Assembly: GCA_009869945.1 (NCBI GenBank) | Contig: WIXG01000069.1 | Span: forward strand, 186,001 to 250,000 | Length of the DNA stretch: 64,000 nucleotides | Source of the DNA: Mesaphorura yosii | Taxonomy: Eukaryota > Arthropoda > Collembola > Poduromorpha > Tullbergiidae | Reading direction: 5' to 3' | Part shown: in pieces, positions 47,280 to 57,623 of the stretch | Layout of the letters: each line of letters opens with the position of its first letter | Position numbering within the stretch: the first letter of the stretch is position 1 | Notes under the pieces: model-generated | Seen by the model: the letters and a program-made list of their open reading frames with translations, nothing else | Databases searched by the model: none | What the model was told of the DNA's origin: nothing | Translations under genes and position numbers: made by a program

Positions 47280-47917
47280 GATTAGGTTAAGAAGATGTCG
47301 ATAGTGATGGACCACCTGGAAAGTAGCGCGGAACATTAAGAGTACTTTGGCAAATGGATTCTTGATCCGGCATCCGACCCTCTGAGCCTGAAGGATGAGC
47401 AAATGTCACGGATTCACGTCCCGGGAATGAGATTATAAATTAAGAATGGAGAATGAGTGAAAAGAACCTTTTATCTCGGCCACCAGTTCAACTTCTTCAA
47501 CTGCTCTGGCGGCTGCGACGTAGTTAACTCTGAGAGTGTTAGTGCTTTGTTATGTGGTGATGCGTCGTCTTGTCTCGAGTGTCGTTTCCTGCATGCCAGG
47601 ATATTATTGTATCTTTCGTGCTACGTGACAATAACATTAAACGACTCGGAGGAAATTGAAACTGGCACTAAGACACGGCCTGGAATATATTAACTGCATT
47701 ATCTGGCCGTTTCTTTATTGTAAATACTTGTAACCTTCTATTACACTGTGAAGACGCTCGATATTTCCACTGAATTGAATAGGTTCAGAATTAGAACGTA
47801 GAACGATTGATTGCAGAGTGGTAGCTGAAATCCACTTGCTCTTGAATGCAAAGATTTAACATATTATTATATTTTAATGAATTTTGTGGATGATCTCAAA
47901 GTAAATGTGAAATAAAA
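47280..47917. other. convergent intergenic region
   Basis: 3' ends of two convergent genes. The plus-strand open frame at 47457-47693 has no support. Confidence 0.5.
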
Positions 47918-48337
47918 TCAAAAGTAATTAATTCCCGTTGTAAATGCGTCGATTATATGTGTCGTCCAGTGTTGCATTGATTCTGGAAATACGGATCCGT
48001 AGCCGGACGAACGAACTCCATCAGGAGGGATTGGGAAAGGTATCGAAGGCGAGAAGACGGTTAGAAATCCATAAATGCCAATGAGCCAGTAAATGATTGG
48101 AAGAACAAACAGAAGCGTGGTGATCATCCAAGGATTCGTGTATTTGGAAATGTACATGTCGGAGTCGTACGCGCCGTCATCGTTCGTATCTACGCCAAAG
48201 TCTCCTTTTCTTGATGAAGATGCTGATGATGTGAGTGGACGGTGCTGGAGCGTTTCGCAGGACACAAACCACGCACACGCAAAAGTGCTCAAAATCAATG
48301 CCAAAATTGAATTCGTCGCTGCAGTACAAATCCACAT
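47918..48337 (-). CDS. hypothetical small membrane protein (possibly a terminal exon)
   Basis: A single open exon of 139 codons from the ATG at 48337. It has two hydrophobic segments: NSILALILSTFACAWFVSC near the N-terminus and TTLLFVLPIIYWLIGIYGFL in the middle, separated by a Ser-rich then acidic loop (DTNDDGAYDSD). The first may act as a leader or anchor. Upstream sequence contains other possible exons, so this may be only the last exon of a larger gene. Composition differs from the four-transmembrane family, and I do not assign it there. Confidence 0.5.
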   Translation of the reverse strand: MWICTAATNSILALILSTFACAWFVSCETLQHRPLTSSASSSRKGDFGVDTNDDGAYDSDMYISKYTNPWMITTLLFVLPIIYWLIGIYGFLTVFSPSIPFPIPPDGVRSSGYGSVFPESMQHWTTHIIDAFTTGINYF

Positions 48338-48542
48338 GGTTTCCACACGAGTGAAGTCAATCTTTAACTAGCCTCACAAAAATCGAAGTGCAACGCATAC
48401 TTGCCTGATTTAATTTTATGGTTTCGAATCTTAGTCCACGCATAATTTCGGAGTTAACAGTCAACCTCAATAATTTAATTTATTCAAACGGGCCGAGACG
48501 ACGAATCACACAAGTAGACAAAGTACTTTCAGAGATATGAGT

Positions 48543-50181
48543 TTAGGATTTGGTGTAATGCAGGCAGAATCCAATGTTATTCAAATCCAACTCTGGTGGT
48601 CCGATTCGCAGTGGGGAGCTGGCCCAAATAACGCATTCGCACTCTGCAGGACAGTGGTACGGTTCCACAGTCAAGCAGGTGTTGTTGGGCATGAAGGGGT
48701 TGTTGCATGAGAAACCGCCTGGACAGCCATTCGGGCCAATCGGTTCCAGCTCAGGCTCACCGTTGTCAAAATTCACGTACATCGTGTAGGGCTTGGTTGA
48801 CACTACCACAGCAATTATAATCGTCAAGATAAGAGGCTCATGTTGACATTGCATTACTATTACTATGATCATTTACCTTTAATTTTTGGGAATTTCCCTC
48901 CGCAGTACACTGGCGCCGTGGGACCATCCACAAAACCGGGGATTGTCAGATAGTCCGTCCTGCATTGAGTTGCACTGGCTGAATTGTTGATTCCAGTAAT
49001 GAAAAAGGCGTCTTGCACACCAAGACATTCACTCCACTGAAAAACGTCAAACTCGAGTCAGTAGGGATTTAGCACAATGCAACACTGCAGTCAACACTGT
49101 GAAACTAACCTCAATTGAAGTGGAATCGCCTCTTACGCACACAGCGTACTTGTGACTATTCAGCTGCTGGTTGGGAAAGTTGAAGCTTTTGACCATTCCT
49201 CGCGTATGTGTAAAGTACTGGGCGCAGTCATCGGGAGCTCGCTCCGTTGACGAGCACTTGATCATCGTCACTTGAATATCGTACATGCTCTCTGGTCTCC
49301 CAATGTCCAGTGTCAGTTTGATCAATTCAGACTCTCCATAATGAAGATACACTGCAAAATTGTACAGAGTTCATAACTGCAATGAGAATATTCTCACATA
49401 TGATGGCAAGTAGAGTGAAACGAAAACTTACAGTGCTGATCTTTCGCATCTCCGCAGATGGTGAATCGGTCCAAGTTTTGTGCACCAGACACAGAAAAGG
49501 CGTCTCTCGTGCAAGTGCCGTCGTCGGGTGTGCCAAACTGGTGGACTGGTTGTTCCAAATCAAATTTCTTGAAGTCGAGTCGTAGCTGACAAACATCAGT
49601 TTGCTGAAACCAACGGAAAGGTTAACCTTAGTCCTAATTCAGAAAATGAAACATGCGTTCGGGTGAGACACCTTTGGCTCTTACTTTTGGCACTTCGTAC
49701 ACCGCAAGATTTGCCTTGTCTGAGTTCACAATGTGCGATGGCGAATGTTTGATCCTGATGCGCCCAGGTGTGTTTCCATCGTACTTCAGATCGATGATGC
49801 AGCAGATGCCAATCCCATTCGCACAGGACCCACTTGTAATCACACCACCATTCACGCTCTTGCACTGGCTCCGCTTTAGGCAGTGACCGTCTCTACCCTC
49901 AAAGGTGCATTTAGTGTTTGCAGGGACCGGGAAATTTGTGTAGAGCTTGAAAAGAGGAAACACTGGGAGGAGAAGGAGACATATGAATCCATTGGAATTG
50001 AATTTAGAACTGGCAGACAAGGCGGCTTACCCCTGGAATCCCTGGACGACGATATGCCCTCCATGTGCGCCATTTCTGAATCTGAGCCCGGATCCAAGGA
50101 AGGACTTAAATCAGCTAATGTATGCTCCGATAGCGTGACGAAAGCAAGAAGCACAATACTAAATCTGAGTCTGGACGCCAT
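48543..50181 (-). CDS. secreted CUB-domain protein
   Basis: Exons 50181-50031, 49962-49685, 49603-49432, 49351-49110, 49036-48877 and 48802-48543 give 420 residues. After a leader (LRFSIVLLAFVTLSEHTLAD) comes a Cys-rich N-terminal module (CTFEGRDGHCLKRSQC, CANGIGICC). Then come CUB-type segments: DVCQLRLDFKKFDLEQP, CTRDAFSVSG, FTICGDAKDQH, and a second unit with CRTDYLTIPGF and VYCGGKFPK. This layout, C-rich head then CUB with QLRLDF, is common in arthropod secreted proteins related to but without a serine protease domain. No His-Asp-Ser protease triad is present. CUB domains bind proteins or carbohydrates extracellularly, often in a calcium-dependent manner. The target is unknown. Confidence 0.85.
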
Positions 50182-50245
50182 ATTTCCTGGTAAATACTTT
50201 AATCTTAAATTTGCTGGGTGCGTGGATGTTTGAATGCCAGCATGC

Positions 50246-50281
50246 AACTGACGACGGAACCCACACCTTGGTCTTTTTATA
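50246..50281 (-). promoter_or_regulatory. TATA box and initiator of the CUB gene
   Basis: On the minus strand TATAAAAA (50281-50274) is followed by TCAGTT (50251-50246), with the initiator A 32 bases from the TATA start. The leader to the ATG at 50181 would be about 68 bases. Confidence 0.6.
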
Positions 50282-50897
50282 CGTTCCCTTTTCATTATTG
50301 TTTCGCCTTTTCTCTGACTCTTACTAATGCTAATTAGTACTGTTAATCTTTTACGACTCATGACACTTTCCTCTTCAGTGAAAACAGAATAAATGTACCG
50401 CTAACCAAACGTCGCAACTTGTGTGCTTGGGAAATAAATCATTCTTTGGGTGTTGGGGCTTTTGGTCATAAAAAAAAGTCGTTTCCTGATATCTACTTTG
50501 ACTAGAATTACGACTTCCCGACCTGTGGCATCGCTTGAACCGTGGTGAGTTGAATCGCGGCATTGAATCCAGTCGTTCGCATATTCTGAATTCTGTTCCT
50601 TGTTTCTCGCTAAAAATTATAAATCGCTATAAATGAGTCATTTAAATCTCTCATCTTGTAAAATCTCAAATTTGATGGTCCGATATAATTAGTTGACTGA
50701 TAGGCCGCGCAATAATGGCTTAAACTCATGAGCAATTTACTTCAGCACTCTTATCTTGAATTTTTATTTAATCCGTTGGAATTGCCTGCTAATGTTACGT
50801 GTGTAAAGAATTTTATTGCGTTTGGATGTTTGGATGATCTGCTCCACTTTCAATTTTGTAATGGGAATTTTGTACAGCCATGTCAGGCACGCTCACC
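50282..50897. other. intergenic
   Basis: Nothing recognised between the CUB gene promoter and the 3' end of the next minus-strand gene. Confidence 0.5.
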
Positions 50898-52115
50898 CTA
50901 AATCGGTCTGCGGCGCCTATACTCTCTGTACGTTGACTCGGGCCACCTCGCCTGTGGTAACAAGTGCTTGAACTGCGAAGTGAACTGGGTACGAGGGACG
51001 TAATTCAGAAGTTCTCGCTCCTGGCGCTGCGACTTCTCCATTCGCTGCTCAGCAGCCTGGTTCTCCACGCTTATCACTCTGCTGGACCTGTAACCACTCT
51101 CTGCGAACATCGCGTCGATGGCGTGGACTGTTGAGATTGCTTCATGAAGAATTTCGCGTTTACGTTGAATGTGGAGTTCGGGCAGGTTCTCTACCTCGTC
51201 TTCTTTACCCTCCTCTGGATTTTCCTCATGCTGCCGGAAATGAGCCCCTGGAAACGGGTTCCAGTGGCTAAACGACCCCACCACGTTCCAAAGCCCGCGT
51301 TTAATACTTTGCTTGACTTCTTTGAACAACGACACCGCCATTTCAGACTCTGGCTCATCTTCTCCTGGAACTAAGACGGAAGTGTGCCGAGGCTTCGGCT
51401 TTCTGGGTTTGCGCTCAATCTTCTGCCGACGGATAACGAATCCACTCGCCACGGCCACGTGGTATGGATGAATTCCGCGTTCTGCTCTAGGCTTGCGGAG
51501 ATCCAGCAGTCCGAAGTATTTCCGAAGAGGCTTGGAGGATATGATGGGTTCAGGAATTTGGAATTTTCGTTGCGCACGAGCACGTTCTCGTGCTTTTGCG
51601 CGTGTAGAAACTGACGCCGAGTTCTGGTCATCCTCATCTATGTGAATGCGTACTCGTGTAGTTGGACGCACGATTGTCAAACCGCCGCTCGTCACGGTGG
51701 GACGCGATTTCTGGAGAATTGATTGCAGTTTAACAGGCTCTTCTTGCTCTACTTTTTCTGGGGCAGAGGCAACGGAAGCTTTACTCTGCATACTGGAAGC
51801 TTTGCTGAAACACGTGCTGTCGCCAATTTCTGGTTCCAGTTCCGGCTCCGGTCTGGGCTGTTGCTTACGGTGCCGAGATTTCTTCGACTTCTTTACGCTT
51901 TTCCTCTCAAGCGTGGTGCTTGAAATCTAATTTGCGAATAAATGGATTTAGAACAGAATAAGGAAAATTTCCCGAGCACGTGCCTTAACAGAAGTCTCGC
52001 TTTCGCTTTTCTTCACAACCCTTTCCCTTCCTTTGATCCATAGAATCTCCTTCGGGTCTAGGAGACTTTCGTGCTGATTATTCTTTTTGGGTGAGTGTCT
52101 GGGATTGTGCGACAT
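50898..52115 (-). CDS. highly basic protein, family not recognised
   Basis: Two exons, 52115-51990 and 51926-50898, join in phase 0 to 384 residues. The N-terminal 90 residues are Lys/Arg/Ser-rich (RKSVKKSKKSRHRKQQ) then acidic-proline (RPEPELEPEIGD). The centre has runs such as RAKARERARAQRKF and KIERKPRKPKPRH, which would serve as nuclear-localisation or nucleic-acid-binding patches. A shorter region, GLWNVVGSFSHWNPFPGAHF, is hydrophobic and aromatic. There is no leader, membrane helix or known domain. The large open exon and clean frame argue for a real gene. Its function cannot be inferred. Confidence 0.6.
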
Positions 52116-52609
52116 GGTTTGTACAACGAGTGTGATTCATTCAAATGCAAGTGTATCAAATTCAGTGGGTTACCACGACCGATGTCAGGGCACTAGATGA
52201 CTACACTAATACTAATTATTACTGTGGGATACGTGCACCTCGCCGCCTAAAACTACGCTACGCCGAGGACCTGAGAGCGGATCGGGCGCTGCACACTGCG
52301 CTACTACAATGCAGCAATTTGAGTGCCAAGTCACGAATGGTCGTCAATTCAAGCCCCAAGAACTCTCTAGAGGAAAGCCACGCTAACTCTGTAGCAACCG
52401 GTGAAATCATTCAGATTTGTCCACTAAGGAGCGGCGCCAAAAATACTTTCCGTTTCAAAAATTGAGATTGAAAGATTGTCAGCAGTAGATGTTCATTTTA
52501 TGCTATGCGGTGTAATTTATTACTGTCCAAGTTGACTGACTACAAGTTCAGAGTTGCCTACAATTTGGACTCCAACATCCAAACCGTTTGACAAAAGACG
52601 TCGCTGGAG
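52116..52609. other. intergenic
   Basis: A plus-strand open frame at 52145-52465 lacks splice support and overlaps the likely promoter of the basic-protein gene. I regard it as chance. Confidence 0.5.
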
Positions 52610-53031
52610 TTAACGGCGGTACCAACCACCCCAGCCTCCCCAACCGCCATGTCCGTACCCACCGAAGCCGCCAAAACCACCGACATAGCCCCCAAACCCT
52701 CCTCCGTAACCTCCGTAACCGCCATACCCACCGTATCCACCATATCCGTAGCTTGGCCATCCCCAGCCGCCGTACCCACCACCGTAACCACCACCAAGAC
52801 CAAATCCACCTGCAACAATAAGAGGCGCTTGGATCAGGTACGTGCACTTATCTCCCTGCTTGCTTACGAGACAAGACAGAGACCATAACCGCCGTAGCCT
52901 CCGTAACCACCGTAGTAATGTCCAGCTGCAGTGTCCAAGTCCTTGACGCTGTCAACATCCTCGGCTGTAACACCGGCGATGGCACCGATGACAACCACAA
53001 GCGTAAAGACTAAAAATCTGGCCGTGGCCAT
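52610..53031 (-). CDS. Gly/Tyr-rich secreted protein (GGY repeats)
   Basis: Exons 53031-52884 and 52809-52610 give 115 residues. The leader MATARFLVFTLVVVIGAIAG is followed by a short acidic piece and then a long Gly-rich tail made of GGYGGYGG units mixed with Trp and Phe, ending WYRR. An upstream in-frame ATG at 53085 would lie before the predicted transcription start, so I use the inner ATG. GGY-rich secreted proteins occur in cuticle, silk-like secretions and nematode and arthropod antimicrobial peptides. The sequence does not decide between these. The donor (TATG|GTCTCT) is poor, but the frame is maintained. Confidence 0.65.
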
Positions 53032-53072
53032 TTTAGCGTGTTTGTGTAATTTGTGAAGCTTGAGAGATCGAA

Positions 53073-53110
53073 CTGTGTTCATCTTTGCAAAAAGAGCCAG
53101 TGCTTTTATA
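53073..53110 (-). promoter_or_regulatory. TATA box and initiator of the Gly/Tyr-rich gene
   Basis: On the minus strand TATAAAA (53110-53104) precedes an initiator-like ACAGTT with A near 53074. The spacing of about 36 bases is slightly long but usable. Confidence 0.45.
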
Positions 53111-53902
53111 CGAAATCTGCAGAATTTACGCGGATTAAGCTTGCTGGTGGACATAATGTCGTAATCATTCTATTTGCATGGATTTCTTGATAAAATTATT
53201 ACGATTACGAGCATTTAAGTCTTAATACTCATAATTTTTTTGAAATTCGGGACATAGGCTGCTGGCTGTCACAATAATTTCATGAATGCGAACTTTGTTA
53301 AACGGTAATTTATATGCAGTTTGAGGGTTTGGCATGAAATTGTGCCAAATTTTGTGGACATAAAAATAACAATCTCAATTATCACAGTCATTAATGTGCT
53401 AAGTACCGCTTGTTTGAGTCATGAATGAGCACGAGCACGCGTCGTGTCTCATTTCTCTTTCATCAGACGCAGAAAGTTGCCATTCTCGTTACATTGTTCT
53501 ACTACCGCTGTAAGAAGTCAAAAGCGTTAATTAACCCACAATAAAGTGTCATGTAGTTCAACTGGTAGGGAAAGAGTGTCAGAATTATTGGATAACTGAA
53601 TAAATTCGCGCACTTTAACGTTGTCAGCAGTCCTATCCTTATTTAGCACAAGTCTCCTAGTACGAACAGTACCAATTTCTCTGAATTGTGCATATTTCAA
53701 GCCGCGTCTCACGCCATAAACAGCCAGGCATAACTTGTAAGACGTATTTTCTAATGCGCGAATTTCAACTGGACACTGGCACTTTGAAAATGCGTTGCGC
53801 ACCTATAACCATCACCAATTACTAAATATCAACAGTTGAAGGAATTATTTGTGGTTACTAATTCGAATATTACTATTCCTAATTACTCAGACTCATTCAG
53901 CC
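53111..53902. other. divergent intergenic region with one unresolved open frame
   Basis: The minus-strand frame 53527-53802 follows a possible acceptor (GGTTATAG) and stays open for 91 codons, but has no start codon or partner exon. The rest shows nothing recognised. Confidence 0.45.
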
Positions 53903-56054
53903 ATGCTGTCCCTGCAAAACTACGGCAGTTCATCTTCGTCCGATGAAGAATCAACGGAGGAGGGCCCCAGCACAAGTGCGGCGGCAAACCGGAAGGAAGA
54001 TTTGCCAGATCACCTGAAGCCACTTAGCACAGATCCCTCATTCTCAATTGCCAGCAGGTTGGCCGTCGTTGCAGCACCAGATGTAATGGTAAACGTAAGT
54101 ATTTTCGATTGAAACCGATTAATACCCTCTAAGGGCCAGCCGAAATCACATTAAATCTTAATTACGTTTGTATATTGTGTGTAGAGAGCCTTGGATCCTG
54201 TGAAGCACATCGATCCTCAAACCAAGGAACTGACTTACAATCCTAAGTACGAAGAACTGTACGCACCAGTTGCTGGTCCTGAGAATCCATTTAAAACTAA
54301 CCAACAGAAGGCGAACAAGAATATCTTATCTGGGTACATTGAGAAGGCACATCTAAATGAATTCCAGTTCGAGAATCAGAGAAGAACATTCACAAGCTAT
54401 GGTGAGTCTTGCAAGCCGGTCTTTGTGTGACTATCTCATGATTTAATTTAATATTTAATATTAAATGTACAGGATACGCAGTGGATCCGACTATAGACTT
54501 AGCTGAGGGAACGATGCCTAAGATTATAGGGAGCGCACCTTCAGAAAAGGAAGGTGAACTCAAAACAGTATTCGAAACAATACCCAAACGACCTAAGGAT
54601 TCCAGAAAGCGCGAGAAGAACAATATGCCGGAAGACGTCGAGGGGTTTTTGGGTCCTTGGGGAGGGTTTGAGAATGAGCAGAAGGTTGCCAAACCATCAG
54701 AGGTAAGCATTTAGCTTTTTAATTTCGTATAATAGAAGGTACACTTAATTGACTTAATTACTTATAACTAATTGGTTCATGTAGGAGGAAGCTGCGGAAC
54801 TCGAAGTTATTCTCTCCAAACGCCAGCGCAGGGGAAAGAACGTTGAAGAGAAACCGATCGAGGAGAAATCAATTCTTCACATTAAGGATACAGTTGATTA
54901 TCAAGGCCGATCCTTCATACATCCACCTCAAGATGTTGGAGTTAATCTGAAATCCAGAGATCCGCCGACCAAGTGCTTCATTCCCAAGAACCTCATCCAC
55001 ACTTATCAAGGTCACACGAAGGGAGTGGCGGCAATTCGTTGGTTCCCTGGTTCTGCACATTTACTCCTGTCTGGCGGCATGGATTCTCGTGTCAAGTTGT
55101 GGGAAGTGTACAAAGAAAGGCGATGCATTCAAACTTATGTTGGTCATAAACAAGCAGTGCGCGACATCAACTTCAATAACGACGGAACGCGTTTCCTGAG
55201 CGCAGGCTACGATCGCTTTGTGAAGTTGTGGGACACAGAGAGGGGCGACTGCATTTCAAGGTTTACAAACAGGAAGGTCGCGTACTGTGTCAAGTTTCAT
55301 CCCTCGGAAGACAAGCAGCATCTGTTTGTTGCTGGCACTTCAGACAAGAAGATTGTTTGTGTAAGTTTTCACACTTCCACTCAGATGTTTATTGTTCTGT
55401 AAACTCTAATTTAATGTCACTTTCTTTAATTTAAAGTGGGACACAAGGTCTGGCGACGTTGTGCAAGAATACGACCGTCATTTGGGAGCCGTCAATACCA
55501 TCACATTCGTGGATGAGAATCGGCGATTTGTGTCGACTAGTGACGACAAATCCCTGCGTGTTTGGGAATGGTAAGTTGAAAGGCTATTTCAAATCACAAC
55601 TAAAACAAGAGCTATACATAAACTAACTCGATTCTTCAATTCTTGAATTTGCAGGGATATTCCTGTCGACATGAAGTACATCGCCGATCCGTCGATGCAC
55701 AGCATGCCAGCGGTGACACTGGCACCAAATCAGAAGTGGTTGGCGTGCCAGAGCATGGACAATAAAGTGATGATATTTACAGCATTGAATCGCTTCAAGC
55801 TTCATCGCAAGAAAACATTCAAGGGCCACATGGTAGCTGGATACGCATGCCAGCTCGACTTTTCTCCAGACATGAGCTACCTGATCTCTGGCGACGCTGA
55901 TGGGAAAGTATATGTCTGGGACTGGAAAACAACCCGCGTGTTTAGCAAGTGGAAGGCGCACGATAACACTTGCATCAGCGTCCTTTGGCATCCACACGAA
56001 ACGTCAAAGATCGCAAGCGCAGGGTGGGATGGACTCATCAAACTGTGGGATTAA
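53903..56054 (+). CDS. CDC40: pre-mRNA-processing factor 17 (PRP17/CDC40), WD40 splicing factor
   Basis: Exons 53903-54094, 54185-54401, 54473-54702, 54785-55360, 55437-55570 and 55655-56054 give 582 residues, matching the human protein (579). The N-terminal half is conserved and unstructured ([35 protein letters not shown]). The C-terminal half is a seven-bladed WD40 propeller with blades such as [41 protein letters not shown] and [12 protein letters not shown] at the end. PRP17 acts in the nucleus in the second catalytic step of splicing. The stop directly after the last blade is normal for the family. It is followed, 530 bases downstream on the same strand, by DNAJC8, another spliceosome protein. 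Confidence 0.96.
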
Positions 56055-56587
56055 CTGGACGAGATGATGCGATGGACCTTTATATTTTAGACTTTTATTA
56101 ATTTCAAGCACTGTTATTAATCGAAATAACCTGCTCTATTATATATCTTGGAAATATACTATTTGAAGTTTGACCATTGATGATAGATGAAACTGTTTCT
56201 TAATTTTTACTCGATCAAACGCAAACGTTCAAGAACAAAAACAAACCTTCCCCAAGCAGGTTGGATTTCATGGTGAATCGTAAAGTATTCACATGGCGGA
56301 AACATTTGTATGGGAGTTCATTTCAAATTCCAATACAATTTCTACCAACCTTTCTGTAAGCAGTTATGTAAGTAGTTGCAACTTACGAGGGTGGTTGTGA
56401 CGTTAATTGTGGTGGGAGAAATCTTAAGTACAAGAATGGAAAATGTCATTCATTAAAATTTAACGATTTCCTGGTCTTGCGGTTGACTACTTCACTAAAA
56501 CCTAAAATCAGTGGTGAATTAAACCCGGGACTATCATTGTCCACGCAGTGTTTAAGCTAAGGTCTTCTTGGAGGTCCAGAGATAACT
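56055..56587. other. intergenic between PRP17 and DNAJC8
   Basis: Contains the PRP17 3' UTR and the DNAJC8 promoter. No TATA box is seen, as expected for housekeeping genes. Confidence 0.55.
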
Positions 56588-57623
56588 ATGTCATCCGGCG
56601 GGCCGAGCAGCGGTGTTAAGAAGGAGGAAGGAACTTTTGAGGAATTCTATTCTGAAGTAAGAGCTTGTACGCCGAACATGTACGTTTGATTATCCTATCC
56701 TAATTCCCTGTCATATTTGGAACTTTAAAGGTTAAACAGATTGAGAAGCGGGACTCGGTTCTCACCCCTAAGCAGCAGATAGACAGGCTTTTACGTCCTG
56801 GATCGACATATTTTAATCTAAACCCCTTTGAAGTACTTCAAGTCGATCCAGAAACTCCAGTAGAAGAGATCAAAACCAAATATCGCAGACTTTCAATTCT
56901 AGTTCACCCGGACAAGAATCAAGACGACCAAGAACGAGCGTCATTAGCGTTCGAAGGTATGTATAGTTGATGACTTTAATTTTAATTTACAATTGTTGAA
57001 AACAATTGTTTTTTTTATTGTTATTGCTATACAGCTGTGAACAAAGCTTGGAAAACTCTTGAGAATCCCGAAACCAGACAAAGATGTATGGACGTCGTTG
57101 AAGAAGCCAAGGCTCGCACTGATATTAATGTAAGTTGTACTTAACGCAATGTTAGTATGCAATGAGTATTCATAAAGTACTTTTCTTAGATCGCCGAAAA
57201 GAAAAAGAAACTGAAGAAGGAAGGCAAGTCGACCTCTGTGGACGAAGATAATCCAGAAAAGTACAAACAAGCAGTTCATGTCATGCTAATGAAACAATTT
57301 GCCGAACTGGAACGAAAAAGAAGGAATCTCGAAGAACGTAACCAACAAGAAGCGAAGCGGAAACGAGAAGGTGAAATTGAGGAAGAAGAGAGGCACAAAG
57401 TCGAAAAAATCTGGCAGAAAAATTTCGAGGTATGAAACTGACTCCTTACCAATGGAGTGGCATGTACTATACTCAAGTGTCCGCTTGAATTGAATATTTT
57501 CAGGAATCTAGGGAAGGACGTGTATCAAGCTGGAAATCATTTCAGTCGACCGCAAAATCATCAAAGACAAAGGTGCCGAAGGGCATGTTTCGTCCGCCGA
57601 AGCACAAAGCCGAGTCTAGATAA
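56588..57623 (+). CDS. DNAJC8: DnaJ homolog subfamily C member 8 (spliceosome-associated)
   Basis: Exons 56588-56656, 56731-56956, 57035-57129, 57190-57429 and 57504-57623 give 249 residues, close to the human 253. The J domain begins at NPFEVLQVDPETPVEEIK and holds the essential HPD tripeptide (LSILVHPDKNQDD). The C-terminal half is a charged helix (ELERKRRNLEERNQQEAKRK) ending SWKSFQSTAKSSKTKVPKG and PPKHKAESR, as in vertebrate DNAJC8. It is a nuclear protein that binds SRPK1 and associates with spliceosomes; the HPD contacts Hsp70. Possible alternative last exons lie downstream at 57731-57794 and 57869-57886, and the only AATAAA found is at 57932. Confidence 0.95.

Noticed and set aside
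47457..47693. Plus-strand frame starting MKRTFYLGH
   Set aside because: It lies in the probable 3' UTR of the DUF4789-like gene and shows no leader or splice support.
52145..52465. Plus-strand 106-codon frame
   Set aside because: It overlaps the upstream region of a minus-strand gene, has no splice sites and no family features.
53527..53802. Minus-strand 91-codon open frame upstream of PRP17
   Set aside because: No ATG, no upstream exon found, and no recognisable motif; kept only as a note in the intergenic entry.
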